64,000 bases of DNA, from NCBI RefSeq assembly GCF_024198255.1, contig NZ_JAJVKW010000023.1:86553-150552 (forward strand), in the 5' to 3' direction. The translations under genes and the position numbers were made by a program. The stretch's first letter is position 1. The number at the start of each line of letters is the position of its first letter. This DNA comes from Myxococcus guangdongensis. Lineage in GTDB: Bacteria > Myxococcota > Myxococcia > Myxococcales > Myxococcaceae. Of this stretch, positions 26,844 through 35,098 are shown piece by piece. The notes under the pieces are model-generated. The model saw nothing but the letters and a program-made list of their open reading frames with translations, was not told the DNA's origin and made no database searches.

Positions 26844-28184
26844 ATGGCAGCCCCTTCGCCAGCCAAGCTGCTCCGCGTCGGCCTCATCCAGAACGGCCAG
26901 ATCGTCGAGGAGCACCACGTCCGACGTGAGACCGTCACCATCGGCCACGACGCGCGCAACACCATCGTCCTGCCCGCCTCGGACGACAGGCCCGCGCGCT
27001 TCAGCGTCTTCGAGAACCAGGGCCAGCAGTTCCAGCTCGTCATCAACGAGTCCATGAAGGGCCGCGTCAACCTCGGCTCCTCCGACGTGGACTTCGATGC
27101 GCTGCGCTCCCAGGGACTCGCCTCGCGCCGCGGCGACCTCTACGTCCTGCCGCTGCAGGAGACCGCCCGCGGCAAGGTGGAGCTGGGCGACGCCACCCTC
27201 TTCTTCCAGTTCGTCACGCCCCCCGCCGAGGAGGACCGTCCGCTCCTCCCCTCGGACGTGCGCGTCAGCCGCTGGAAGACGATGGACCGCGTCTTCTTCG
27301 GCATCCTCGCCATCTCGCTCCTGGTCCACTTCTCCGGCGCCGCCATCATCCTCTCCGCCGAGGCGCCCAAGGAGCAGGAGCTCGCGTTGGATCAGCTCGA
27401 TGACCGCTTCGTGCGCGCCATCATCCCCCAGCGCCCCATCGAGACGCCCAAGCCCACCGCGCCCGGCCCCGCCGAGGCCCCCAAGGAAGAGCCCAAGACG
27501 GCCGAGGCCGCCGGAGACAAGCCCGCCGAAGCGAAGCCCGCCACCCGGGCCGCCGCCGAGCACCACGCGGAGATGGTGAAGAAGGTCTCCGACAAGGGCC
27601 TCTTGAAGATGCTCGGCTCGAAGGGCTCGGGCACCGGCGCCTTCCAGGACGTGCTGGGCGGCGCCAACGGCGGCAACGACATCGTCGCGGCCCTCCAGGG
27701 CGCCGGCGGCGTGGGCGTGGCCAACGAGGCCTCCGTGGGCAAGGGCAACGGCCCCCGCGGCGGCGGCACCGGCACCGTGACGGGCATCGGCGAGCTGGGC
27801 ACCCAGGGCGGCGGCAAGGTCGACCTGGGCACCAAGAAGGAAGTCGACGTGAAGGGCCGCGTGCAGGACGCCGCCCCGGAGGTCGACAGCTCCGACGTGG
27901 ACCGCGACGCGCTCGCCCGCTACGTGCGCGCGCGCAAGGGCGCCATCCAGAGCTGCTACGAGAAGGAGCTCAAGCGAAACCCCAACCTCAAGGGCAAGGT
28001 GGTGGTGCGCTTCTCCATCACCCCCTCGGGGCGCGTGGGCGACTTCGACATCGACGAGAACACGCTCGGCAACGAGGCCGTGGCCAGTTGCATCCGCGCC
28101 GCCATCCGCGCCTGGGTGTTCCCCTTCAAGCCCGACTCGGACGCCACCGTTTCCTACCCCTTCGTCTTCTCGCCGACGGGGTAG
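26844..28184 (+). CDS. Inner-membrane FHA/TonB-like protein, GltG (PglI)/NfsG-like
   Basis: 446 aa. N-terminal FHA-like beta sandwich (about residues 8-130; ETVTIGHDARNTIVLPASDD, phosphothreonine-reader fold, cytoplasmic). One membrane helix at about 155-172 (VFFGILAISLLVHFSGAAIIL), a Pro/Ala then Gly-rich linker, and a C-terminal AgmX/PglI-type TonB-like domain (about 345-446; AIQSCYEKELKRNPNLKGKVVVRFSI). This is the domain order of GltG/PglI, which links the cytoplasm to the outer envelope. A phospho-signal from the neighbouring Ser/Thr kinase to the FHA domain is an inference. Confidence 0.87.
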   Translation: MAAPSPAKLLRVGLIQNGQIVEEHHVRRETVTIGHDARNTIVLPASDDRPARFSVFENQGQQFQLVINESMKGRVNLGSSDVDFDALRSQGLASRRGDLYVLPLQETARGKVELGDATLFFQFVTPPAEEDRPLLPSDVRVSRWKTMDRVFFGILAISLLVHFSGAAIILSAEAPKEQELALDQLDDRFVRAIIPQRPIETPKPTAPGPAEAPKEEPKTAEAAGDKPAEAKPATRAAAEHHAEMVKKVSDKGLLKMLGSKGSGTGAFQDVLGGANGGNDIVAALQGAGGVGVANEASVGKGNGPRGGGTGTVTGIGELGTQGGGKVDLGTKKEVDVKGRVQDAAPEVDSSDVDRDALARYVRARKGAIQSCYEKELKRNPNLKGKVVVRFSITPSGRVGDFDIDENTLGNEAVASCIRAAIRAWVFPFKPDSDATVSYPFVFSPTG

Positions 28185-28217
28185 GCTCCACGTCCGAGCC
28201 CGGGCTCCGAGGGGACC

Positions 28218-28664
28218 ATGGAGAAGCTGGCCGTCATCGCCGCCTCACCGCTGTTCGAGATGCTCGCCCCCGAGGAGCTGTCCCGCCTCGCCGAGCTGGC
28301 GCGGACGTTCCACTACACGGCCGGCGAGGTCATCTTCGAGGAGGGAGATTTGGGCGACAGCCTCTTCCTCCTCATCCGGGGCCAGGTGGAGGTCGCCCGC
28401 AGGGGCCAGGACGGGTCGCTGCATCCGCTCGCGCGGCTGTCTCCCCCCGAGTTCTTCGGGGAGATGGGCCTCATCGACAAGGACCACCGCTCCGCCACCG
28501 TGCGCGCGCACACGGACGCCCTCCTGCTCCAGCTCACCGCCCAGGATTTGCGCGTCTTCCGACAGACCCACCCCGACGGGTTCACCTTCGTCGTCGTCAA
28601 CATCGCGCGAAGCCTGGCTGCCCGATTGCGGGATGCCAATGCCCGGCTCTCCGGTAACCACTGA
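28218..28664 (+). CDS. Cyclic-nucleotide-binding domain protein
   Basis: 148 aa, essentially one CNB/Crp beta-barrel domain: FHYTAGEVIFEEGDLGDSLF, LIRGQVEVARR and the phosphate-binding cassette LSPPEFFGEMGLIDKDHRSA (F-G-E-M ... R-S-A). The cassette is complete, so cNMP binding is plausible. There is no DNA-binding helix-turn-helix, so it is a stand-alone sensor or regulatory subunit. It follows the GltG-like gene by 33 bp. Confidence 0.88.
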   Translation: MEKLAVIAASPLFEMLAPEELSRLAELARTFHYTAGEVIFEEGDLGDSLFLLIRGQVEVARRGQDGSLHPLARLSPPEFFGEMGLIDKDHRSATVRAHTDALLLQLTAQDLRVFRQTHPDGFTFVVVNIARSLAARLRDANARLSGNH

Positions 28665-28670
28665 ATAACT

Positions 28671-28696
28671 GGGGGGTTGTTGGTTTGACACCCCCC
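28671..28696 (+). terminator. G6/C6 hairpin after the cNMP-binding gene
   Basis: GGGGGG and CCCCCC arms with a short T-G-T/A-C-A extension, just after the stop codon at 28664. It overlaps the promoter at 28685-28713, marking a transcript boundary. No U-run. Confidence 0.4.
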
Positions 28697-28713
28697 TCCC
28701 CGCCTTCTACGCT
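28685..28713 (+). promoter_or_regulatory. Sigma-70 type promoter
   Basis: Perfect -35 box TTGACA at 28685-28690 and -10 box TACGCT at 28708-28713, separated by 17 bp. The start point would fall near 28720. This favours the ATG at 28752, with GTGAGG before it, over the ATG at 28722. Confidence 0.65.
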
Positions 28714-28751
28714 TTGATCCAATGGCAAGGGCCGGGAGAGCCGTGAGGCTT

Positions 28752-29312
28752 ATGCGCACTGTCGGATGGGTCGCCGTCGTCGTCGCCACAGGAGTGGCCG
28801 CCGCGCAGGGGCCGGTGCCGTCTCCCCGAGCCCCCAGCGCTCCCCCCGCGCTCGAGAAGGCCAGCGAGGTGCCCGACACGCAGAAGCTGGAGCGCAGCTC
28901 CCAGGCGCTCGGCGTGATGCGAGACGTGCTCCGCCAGGTCATCGGCAAGGTGGAGGAAGCGCGTCGCACCAAGGACGTGGTGAAGCTCAACTGCGCCAAC
29001 GAGAAGCTGACGCAAATCAAGGGACTGCTGCGCATCTCCGAGCAGGCCGACGTGTCGCTCCAGGAGTCGCTCACCCGGCGCGAGGTCTCCACCAGCGAGC
29101 ATGAGTTCACCAAGGTGATGATCGCCCGGCAGAAGGTCGGCCAGCTGCGCTCGGAGGCCGAGGAGTGCATCGGCCAGCTCGCCTTCCGCACCGACGAGAA
29201 CCTCTTCATCGAAGTCGAAGAGCCGGAGAACCTGCCAGGCGGTGATCCCACCCGCCCGCCGCCTCCGGACGTCGTGCTCGTCCGTCCGCCACCAGCCAGC
29301 CCCATCAATTAG
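28752..29312 (+). CDS. Secreted protein of unknown function before the export pair
   Basis: 186 aa from ATG 28752 (MRTVGWVAVVVATGVAAAQG signal peptide). Then helical segments (LGVMRDVLRQVIGKVEEARR, LTQIKGLLRISEQADVSLQE, TKVMIARQKVGQLRSEAEEC) containing two Cys (LNCAN, EECIG), and a Pro-rich tail. No known domain. The gene precedes the Wzp/Wza pair and is driven by the promoter just upstream, so it may be a periplasmic helper for envelope export. Not recognised further. Confidence 0.75.
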   Translation: MRTVGWVAVVVATGVAAAQGPVPSPRAPSAPPALEKASEVPDTQKLERSSQALGVMRDVLRQVIGKVEEARRTKDVVKLNCANEKLTQIKGLLRISEQADVSLQESLTRREVSTSEHEFTKVMIARQKVGQLRSEAEECIGQLAFRTDENLFIEVEEPENLPGGDPTRPPPPDVVLVRPPPASPIN

Positions 29313-29427
29313 CCCCCGTGTGCCTTCTGGCTCATCGGACGAGTCCCAGTCCTTTGTCGAACAAATCTTCGGCCCCTGAAAACGCGCGTGCTATGACGCC
29401 CCGAGTCGCGGGAAGCCAATCCAAGTC

Positions 29428-30693
29428 ATGACGCTGCGAGGGACATTCTGGGGCACGGTCTGCGGGCTGGCGCTGACAGCGCACGCCGGCGCGGCCTCCG
29501 CCCAGGAAGCGATCTCCGCGCCCGCCACGGGCGGCAATGGCATCAAGGTGGGCAACGGCCGGCTGCACCCGTACTTCGAGCTGGAGACGCGGGTGGACAG
29601 CGGCGTGGGCTACTTCGGCCGCACCGAGGGAGAGAACTATCCCGGCGGCGTGTCGCCCGATTTGTCCGGTGAGGTCGCCCTGCGCTTCCGGCCGGGCTTC
29701 AAGCTGGACATCCCGTCGCAGAAGCTCGCGTTCAACCTGAACGCCAACCTGGACTACGTGCTCTTCACCGGCCTGATGACGCCGGGCTCGAAGGCGGCCT
29801 CGCACATGGAGGGCGCGGCGGACCTGTCCGCGCGGCTCAACCCGGAGGCTCCGCTGTCGTTGGAGCTGTCGGACCAGTTCGTGCGCTCGGACCGCACGCG
29901 CACGGCGGCCATCGCGGCGGGCATCCTGAGCCTCTACAACGAGGCCCGCGTGAAGATGCCGTGGAAGCCGGGCGGCGGCGCGGTGGAGGTGACGCCCAAC
30001 GTCGCCTACGCGGTGGAGTTCTTCGAGCCTTTGGCCGCGCAGGCCCCGGTGGACTGCGGCGACGGCGTCTGCGACCCGGTGCGCGCGGACCGCTTCGACT
30101 ACGGCAACCTGCACCTGGGGCTGGAGAGCCGCTGGCGCTTCCTGCCGAAGACGGCCTTCGTGCTCGACACGGGCGTGGACGTGCGCCGCTACTTCAACGA
30201 CGGCGGACCGGACGCCCAGGTGCTGCGCGCGATGGTGGGCGTGGCGGGCCTGGTGTCCCCCAAGGTCGCGGTGACGGCGAAGGCGGGCTGGGGGCAGACC
30301 TTCGGTGACGTGAGCGGCGGGACGGTGATTGCCCAGCTCGAGGGCACGTACCTGTACAGCCAGACGCTGACCTTCAAGGGGGGCTACCTGCGCCTCCTGG
30401 AGCCCGTGGCGGCGTACGGCACGTTCCGGGATGACCGGGGCTACGCCGAGGCGCGGGCGCTGTGGGGCGGCAAGCTCACGGTGCGCGTGGCGGGCATGGT
30501 GGACTTCCTGAGCTTCGCCGGCAGCCGTGGCGACACGGTGGTGACGGTGGACGCGGGGCCCGAGTACCAGTTCCGTCCGTGGCTCACGGGCGCCTTCGGA
30601 TACACGCTGAGCAAGCGCTCATCCAACGTGGATGGCGGCGGTCTGAACTACACGCGGCACGAGGGGTATGCTCGCCTCGCCGTGACGTACTGA
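29428..30693 (+). CDS. wzpB: Outer-membrane beta-barrel, WzpB-like polysaccharide export porin
   Basis: 421 aa. Signal peptide (FWGTVCGLALTAHAGAASAQ), then alternating amphipathic strands to the last residue (HEGYARLAVTY ends with an aromatic residue, the usual outer-membrane insertion signal). Many strands can be seen (LHPYFELETRVDSGVGYFG, LAFNLNANLDYVLFTGLM, YQFRPWLTGAFGYTLSKR). It directly precedes a short OPX (Wza-like) gene that lacks its own outer-membrane-spanning part. That pairing matches WzpB/WzaB of the Myxococcus biosurfactant polysaccharide pathway (recalled as MXAN_1916/1915). A GltH/NfsH-type barrel of the adjacent complex is an alternative. Confidence 0.72.
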   Translation: MTLRGTFWGTVCGLALTAHAGAASAQEAISAPATGGNGIKVGNGRLHPYFELETRVDSGVGYFGRTEGENYPGGVSPDLSGEVALRFRPGFKLDIPSQKLAFNLNANLDYVLFTGLMTPGSKAASHMEGAADLSARLNPEAPLSLELSDQFVRSDRTRTAAIAAGILSLYNEARVKMPWKPGGGAVEVTPNVAYAVEFFEPLAAQAPVDCGDGVCDPVRADRFDYGNLHLGLESRWRFLPKTAFVLDTGVDVRRYFNDGGPDAQVLRAMVGVAGLVSPKVAVTAKAGWGQTFGDVSGGTVIAQLEGTYLYSQTLTFKGGYLRLLEPVAAYGTFRDDRGYAEARALWGGKLTVRVAGMVDFLSFAGSRGDTVVTVDAGPEYQFRPWLTGAFGYTLSKRSSNVDGGGLNYTRHEGYARLAVTY

Positions 30694-30739
30694 GGGCCCG
30701 AGGTATCGGGGCCGCTCCCCTACCTGGCTTCCTTCCCGG

Positions 30740-31354
30740 ATGAGAACGCTCCGCCTGTCCTTCGTCGTGCTCCTGTCGGGCGTGCTGTCCGCGTGCTTCG
30801 GCTCCGCGCAGCGCCCTCCTCCGCCCATGCCCACGCCCGCCGCGGAAGCAGGTGAGGCCCGCGCTGGAGGCGGCACGCTGGGGCCCGGCGATGTGGTGGA
30901 GGTGCGCGTGTTCCAGGAGCCTGAGCACTCGGGCACCTGGCGCCTGTCCCCCGAGGGCACCATCGACTATCCGCTGTGCGGCAAGGTGCCGCTGCGAGGG
31001 AAGACGCCCAGCACCGCGGCGGACGCGCTGCGTGAGTGCCTGGCGCGCTACGTGCGCAGGCCGCAGGTGTCGGTGCTGATTCGCGAGTACAACTCGCAGA
31101 AGGTGTTCGTCTTCGGCGAGGTGCAGAAGCCCGGCACCTTCACGGTGGATGGTGAGATGTCCATCGTCCAGGCAATCACGCTCGCGGGCGGCTTCACCAA
31201 GCTGGCGGCGAAGAACAACACGCTGGTGACGCGCGTGGTGGACGGACAGGAGCGCAAGATTCGCGTGCCCGTCGAGGACATCGGCGTGGGGCGGGAGAAG
31301 AACTTCATGCTCCAGCCCGGCGACATCGTCTTCGTTCCGGAGAGCTTCTTCTAG
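30740..31354 (+). CDS. wzaB: Short polysaccharide export (OPX) lipoprotein, WzaB-like
   Basis: 204 aa. Lipoprotein signal peptide ending LLSGVLSAC. Polysaccharide-export (PES) domain at about residues 45-130 (LGPGDVVEVRVFQEPEHSG, TIDYPLCGKVPLRGKT), then a SLBB-type domain (KVFVFGEVQKPGTFTVDGE ... LQPGDIVFVPE). It is about half the length of E. coli Wza and lacks the C-terminal outer-membrane helix, so it needs a partner channel. The barrel encoded just upstream is the obvious candidate. Confidence 0.85.
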   Translation: MRTLRLSFVVLLSGVLSACFGSAQRPPPPMPTPAAEAGEARAGGGTLGPGDVVEVRVFQEPEHSGTWRLSPEGTIDYPLCGKVPLRGKTPSTAADALRECLARYVRRPQVSVLIREYNSQKVFVFGEVQKPGTFTVDGEMSIVQAITLAGGFTKLAAKNNTLVTRVVDGQERKIRVPVEDIGVGREKNFMLQPGDIVFVPESFF

Positions 31355-31468
31355 GCGGCCCCCCATCGCGGGCCTGTGCGGACTCGCCTCGGCGTTCCCA
31401 CGGACCTGCGCAGGTCGCTTCGCACCCGTCTCGTCGCGGTGTGCTCGCACGGTGCAGACTGCGGGTGC

Positions 31469-32314
31469 ATGCGCCACCTGGTGCTCATCGGCTCCGAGTC
31501 GTTTCCCTTCGTGCGCGACGTGCTGCGCGCACAGGCCTCACGCGCGGACGTGCGCGTCGTCGAAGTCGCTCTCGAGGAATGGGGCGGAGCCGTCACTCCG
31601 TGGCTGGAGGTGGTGGGCGGGCGCTTCCGAGCGGGGCTCGTCGGGCCGTGGGGTGAGCTGGAGTTGGGGCCCGAGGATGTCCTCTGGTGTCTGTCGGAGG
31701 GCGCGCTTCCTCCAGCGGAGAGCGACTATCTGCGCTCCGAGCACGAGGCCCTGCGCGAAGGCTTTCACACGTGCTGTCCCGCGCGCGTCATCAACCGACG
31801 CGGCCTGCTCTCGCCGCTGTGGACGACGGCGATGTGGCGGGTGCTCGCGCAGAAGCTGCCGATGCCCGAGGCCACGAGTGTCCTCTCTCCACCCCACTTC
31901 CACCTGGGCACACCGCCCGAGGATGGACAGCGGTGGACGCGCTGGCCCGAGGAAGTGGGGACGCGGCAGGGAGAAGTGTGGTGGACGGTGCCCGAGCCCG
32001 GTCCGCTGAGACAGGCCCTGGTGATGGGCTCGCACGTCACGCTCTGGCCACTGGAGTTCGAGGAGTCACCGCCCACGCTCCCTCCCGCGCTCGAAGCGGA
32101 CCTCACACGTCTGGCGACGGACTGCGGCGCCGAGGTGCTCGAGGTCCTCCTGGTGACGTCGGGCACGCAGGATGCTCCACGTTGGACAGCCCTCCAACTG
32201 GGCACGTCGCCCGAGAGCCTGGAGCGACTGCTGGCGCAGGAGGACGCGGTGGCCCTGGCGCAGGTGGAGCGCTTCCTCACCGAGCGACTCACGAGCACGG
32301 AGGTCGCGCGATGA
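31469..32314 (+). CDS. Probable degenerate ATP-grasp partner protein
   Basis: 281 aa from ATG 31469 (MRHLVLIGSESFPFVRDVL). An upstream in-frame start at 31376 would add Arg-rich sequence. The first about 110 residues look like a pre-ATP-grasp Rossmann domain. CCPARVINRRGLLSPLWTTA followed by LPMPEATSVL resembles the start of an ATP-grasp fold ('NR...K...P.T'). The C-terminal Mg/ATP-binding E...N residues are not visible, so it is likely inactive. The stop overlaps the next start (ATGA), indicating a coupled pair. Confidence 0.6.
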   Translation: MRHLVLIGSESFPFVRDVLRAQASRADVRVVEVALEEWGGAVTPWLEVVGGRFRAGLVGPWGELELGPEDVLWCLSEGALPPAESDYLRSEHEALREGFHTCCPARVINRRGLLSPLWTTAMWRVLAQKLPMPEATSVLSPPHFHLGTPPEDGQRWTRWPEEVGTRQGEVWWTVPEPGPLRQALVMGSHVTLWPLEFEESPPTLPPALEADLTRLATDCGAEVLEVLLVTSGTQDAPRWTALQLGTSPESLERLLAQEDAVALAQVERFLTERLTSTEVAR

Positions 32315-33258
32315 TTCTCGTCATGGGGCCCGTGGATGAGCTGCTCACGGCGTTCTTCTTGAAGCACCTCACCGACACCGGCCGCGAGTACCTCTTCGTG
32401 GACGAGCGCCACCTGGGCGTCGACGTGCGCATCGAGTTGGAGCTGCCGCAAGGACCTCCGGGCCTGGGCCGGCTGCGCGGCGCGGTGTGCTTCCCCACGT
32501 GGCGTGTCGGGCTGGAGCGCATCTCCGGCATCTACTCGCGGCTGGGGACGGGCAACCTCGAGCAGGCCCCCACGCCGCAGGTCCGCGCCGAGCAGGCCCA
32601 CGCCGCGGCGCTCCTGGACCTGTTCCCCGGGCCCGTGGCCAACCGCGCCACCGCGATGCTCTCCAATGGCAGCAAGCCGTGTCAGTACGCCGCCATCCTC
32701 GCCTCGGGTCTGCGCGTCCCGGACACCCTCGCCGGAGGCACCTGGGAGCGCTGGGAGCACTTCGCGCGAGGACTGGACGGAGACCCCGTCATCAAGTCCG
32801 TCAGCGATGAGCGCTCCCTGGTGAAGCAGGTGTCCTGGGAGGCCACGCGCGCCTCGGCCCGGCCCGGAAAGCCGCTGGCGCCGCACCAGTTTCAGCAGCG
32901 CATCCCCGGCAACAACGTCCGCGCCCACGTCATCGGCGCGCGCCACGTGCTGGCCTGCCGCGCGGTGACGCAGGCCCTGGACTACCGCCACCCCGACATG
33001 ACGGGCCACGCGGTGAGCCTGGACGCGGTGGAGCTGCCCGAGCCCGTCACCCAGGCCTGCCGCAACCTCTCCCGCGCGCTCGGCCTGGACCTGGCCGGCA
33101 TCGACCTCATCGAGCCTCCGGGTGGCTCCTCGCGGCCCGAGGACTGGGTCTGCCTGGAGGTGAATACCTGCCCGGGCTTCATGTGGTTCGAGCAGAACAC
33201 CGGCCTGCCCATCTCCCGGCAACTTGCGGATTTCCTCTACGCCCCGTTAAACTTATGA
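32311..33258 (+). CDS. ATP-grasp enzyme (RimK/graspetide-synthetase-like)
   Basis: 315 aa. Pre-ATP-grasp N-terminus MILVMGPVDELLTAFFLKHL, nucleotide-binding lid region (DGDPVIKSVSDERSLVKQ), and the C-terminal catalytic motif VCLEVNTCPGFMWFEQNTG (E-V-N magnesium ligands, then P-G-F). The enzyme should form an amide or ester bond from a carboxyl phosphate. Substrate is unknown. The pairing with an upstream degenerate copy and a short Lys-rich ORF downstream recalls peptide-modifying ATP-grasp systems, but cofactor- or peptide-ligase roles are also possible. Confidence 0.82.
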   Translation: MILVMGPVDELLTAFFLKHLTDTGREYLFVDERHLGVDVRIELELPQGPPGLGRLRGAVCFPTWRVGLERISGIYSRLGTGNLEQAPTPQVRAEQAHAAALLDLFPGPVANRATAMLSNGSKPCQYAAILASGLRVPDTLAGGTWERWEHFARGLDGDPVIKSVSDERSLVKQVSWEATRASARPGKPLAPHQFQQRIPGNNVRAHVIGARHVLACRAVTQALDYRHPDMTGHAVSLDAVELPEPVTQACRNLSRALGLDLAGIDLIEPPGGSSRPEDWVCLEVNTCPGFMWFEQNTGLPISRQLADFLYAPLNL

Positions 33259-33270
33259 CGCTGTAATTTT

Positions 33271-33292
33271 CCTGGGTCATGGGAAACCCAGG
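33271..33292 (+). other. Small hairpin in the leader of the Lys-rich protein gene
   Basis: Perfect 7-bp stem CCTGGGT/ACCCAGG with an 8-nt loop, preceded by AATTTT. It lies between the ATP-grasp stop and the next ribosome-binding site (GAGGGGG). Possibly a processing or attenuation element. Confidence 0.35.
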
Positions 33293-33312
33293 AAGCAACG
33301 AGGGGGCATCAC

Positions 33313-33702
33313 ATGTCGAAGCAGTCGACCGAGGCGGGGCTGATTTCGTCGAGCGATCTACCGAAGCTGGCCGACGCGGGCCATGTCGCGGCGCCCACGG
33401 TGGGCCACAGCGCGGAGGAGCTGCGCCAGGCGGTGCAGGCATCGCTCGCGGAGCAGTGGTCGCTGATGGGCGTGGTGGATTCGGCGAAGAAGGCGTCGGA
33501 TTTGGGCAAGAAGGCGGCGGACGCGCTCACCGACAAGGGCAAGGACATCGAGGACAAGGCCACGCAGGCGGAGAAGGCCGCCCGCGATGAGGCCCACCGC
33601 AAGATGAACAACGACAAGTCGAAGAAGCACGGCAAGGAAGTGGGGGCGCAGGGGGCCACCACGAACGCCTTCGCGCGGGCGCTGTCCGAGCTGCGCGGCT
33701 GA
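33313..33702 (+). CDS. Small hydrophilic Lys/Ala-rich protein
   Basis: 129 aa with an excellent ribosome-binding site (GAGGGGG). Residues about 1-40 contain Ser/Thr/Glu clusters (SKQSTEAGLISSSDLPKLAD). About 55-110 is a highly charged helix (AKKASDLGKKAADALTDKGK, EDKATQAEKAARDEAHRK), like LEA-type or nucleoid-type proteins. No signal peptide. It ends 3 bp before the facing inositol-phosphatase stop. It could be a substrate of the ATP-grasp pair or an unrelated stress protein. Confidence 0.7.
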   Translation: MSKQSTEAGLISSSDLPKLADAGHVAAPTVGHSAEELRQAVQASLAEQWSLMGVVDSAKKASDLGKKAADALTDKGKDIEDKATQAEKAARDEAHRKMNNDKSKKHGKEVGAQGATTNAFARALSELRG

Positions 33703-33705
33703 GCC

Positions 33706-34524
33706 TCAGGGGCGGGGCGTCCAGCCCAGCTCGTCGATGAAGTGCCTGGCCTCGGACAGCAGCTCCGGGGCCAGGGCGGGCGCGGAGGCGATGACGTCTC
33801 CGCGCATCACGCTGAAGGGAGCGCCCGTGACGTGGCGGATGACGCCTCCGGCCTCCTCCACCAGCAGAGAGCCCGCGGCGATGTCCCAGGGCTTGAGCCC
33901 GAACTCGAAGAATCCGTCGAAGCGGCCCGCGGCCACGTACGCCAGGTCCATCGCGGCGCTGCCCGTGCGGCGCATGCCCTGGGCGCGCAGCACGAAGCGG
34001 GTGAAGAGGCCCACGGGGCCCTCGGGGTTCTCGCGCACGTCGTAGGGGAAGCCCGTGCACAACAGCGCCCGGTCCAACCGGTCCACGGAGCTGGCGCGCA
34101 GGGGACGTCCGTTGAGCGTGGCGCCCTGCCCTCTCGCGGCGGAGAAGAGCTCGTCAAGCATCGGGGCGTACACGGCGCCGGCCACGACGCCGTCCTTCGA
34201 CTCCACCGCGACGCTGGCGCAGAAGTGCGGTACGCCGTGGGCGTAATTGGTGGTGCCGTCGAGCGGGTCCACGAGCCACCGCAGGCCGTCCGAGCCCGCC
34301 GTGGCGCCGCTCTCCTCCGCGAGGATGGCGTGCGTGGGGTAGCGCAGGCGGATGAACGCAAGCAGCGCTTCCTCGGAAGCGCGGTCCGCGTCCGTCACCA
34401 GGTCGATGCCGCCCTTGAACTCGATGACGCGCTCGCGGGAGAAGCGGTCGGCGAGGATTCGGCCGGCCATGCGCGCTGCGATCTCCGCGATGCGGCGCAG
34501 CTCGGCGGGGCTCTCGTCAGACAT
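33706..34524 (-). CDS. suhB: Inositol monophosphatase family protein
   Basis: 272 aa. Metal-dependent phosphatase of the FIG superfamily. Metal-binding motifs ILAEESG (about residues 67-73), WLVDPLDGTTNYAHG (about 83-97; D-P-L-D-G-T-T) and KPWDIAAG (about 213-220; W-D) are all intact. It hydrolyses inositol-1-phosphate or related sugar phosphates; bacterial SuhB also acts in rRNA antitermination. Last gene of the leftward muropeptide operon, 15 bp after the thioredoxin gene. Confidence 0.92.
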   Translation of the reverse strand: MSDESPAELRRIAEIAARMAGRILADRFSRERVIEFKGGIDLVTDADRASEEALLAFIRLRYPTHAILAEESGATAGSDGLRWLVDPLDGTTNYAHGVPHFCASVAVESKDGVVAGAVYAPMLDELFSAARGQGATLNGRPLRASSVDRLDRALLCTGFPYDVRENPEGPVGLFTRFVLRAQGMRRTGSAAMDLAYVAAGRFDGFFEFGLKPWDIAAGSLLVEEAGGVIRHVTGAPFSVMRGDVIASAPALAPELLSEARHFIDELGWTPRP

Positions 34525-34539
34525 GGGGATTCCTGAGGC

Positions 34540-35097
34540 TCACGGCGCGGGCTCTGCGAGCAGCGCCTCGAGCTCCGACTGGTACTTGGTGAGGAACTCC
34601 TCGTTGAAGCCCTCGTGGACGTGACGGACGACGCCGCGCCGGTCGATGAAGTACGTCGTGGGCATGCCGCGAACCTTGAGGGTGCGCTCGGCCACCTGGG
34701 CGTTCTCGTCGAGGAGGATGGGCAGACCCACCTTCACTTCCTTCAGGAACGCGGGGATGGCGCGCGAGTCCTCGTCGATGTTGAGCGCGTAGACCTTGAG
34801 GCCCTTGCTCGCGTACTCGCGCTGGAGGTTCTCGTAGAAGGGCAGCGCGTCCTTGCAGGGCTCGCACCACGTGGCCCACACGTCGAGCAGCACCACGCTG
34901 CCCTTGTCGCTGGCCAGGTCATACGGCTCGCCGCCCGGGTAGCGCTTCACCTTGAAGACGAGCGGCGCGTCGCCGTCCTCCGCGCCCTTCGCGTCGACGC
35001 CCGAGGGCGCCGGCTGCGTGAGGGGCGGCATCGACGGAGCACGGGCACAGCCGGCGAGCGACAGGGCACCGAGGACCATGGGCAGGCACAGGCGCAT
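34540..35097 (-). CDS. TlpA/ResA-like thioredoxin lipoprotein
   Basis: 185 aa. Lipoprotein signal MRLCLPMVLGALSLAGC (lipobox LAGC). Thioredoxin fold with the active site WATWCEPCK (about residues 74-82), the insert typical of TlpA/ResA (LKVYALNIDEDSRAIPAFLK) and the cis-Pro loop GMPTTYFID. Periplasmic thiol reductant for envelope or cytochrome maturation. It starts 1 bp after the mpl stop. Confidence 0.92.
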   Translation of the reverse strand: MRLCLPMVLGALSLAGCARAPSMPPLTQPAPSGVDAKGAEDGDAPLVFKVKRYPGGEPYDLASDKGSVVLLDVWATWCEPCKDALPFYENLQREYASKGLKVYALNIDEDSRAIPAFLKEVKVGLPILLDENAQVAERTLKVRGMPTTYFIDRRGVVRHVHEGFNEEFLTKYQSELEALLAEPAP

Positions 35098-35098
35098 G

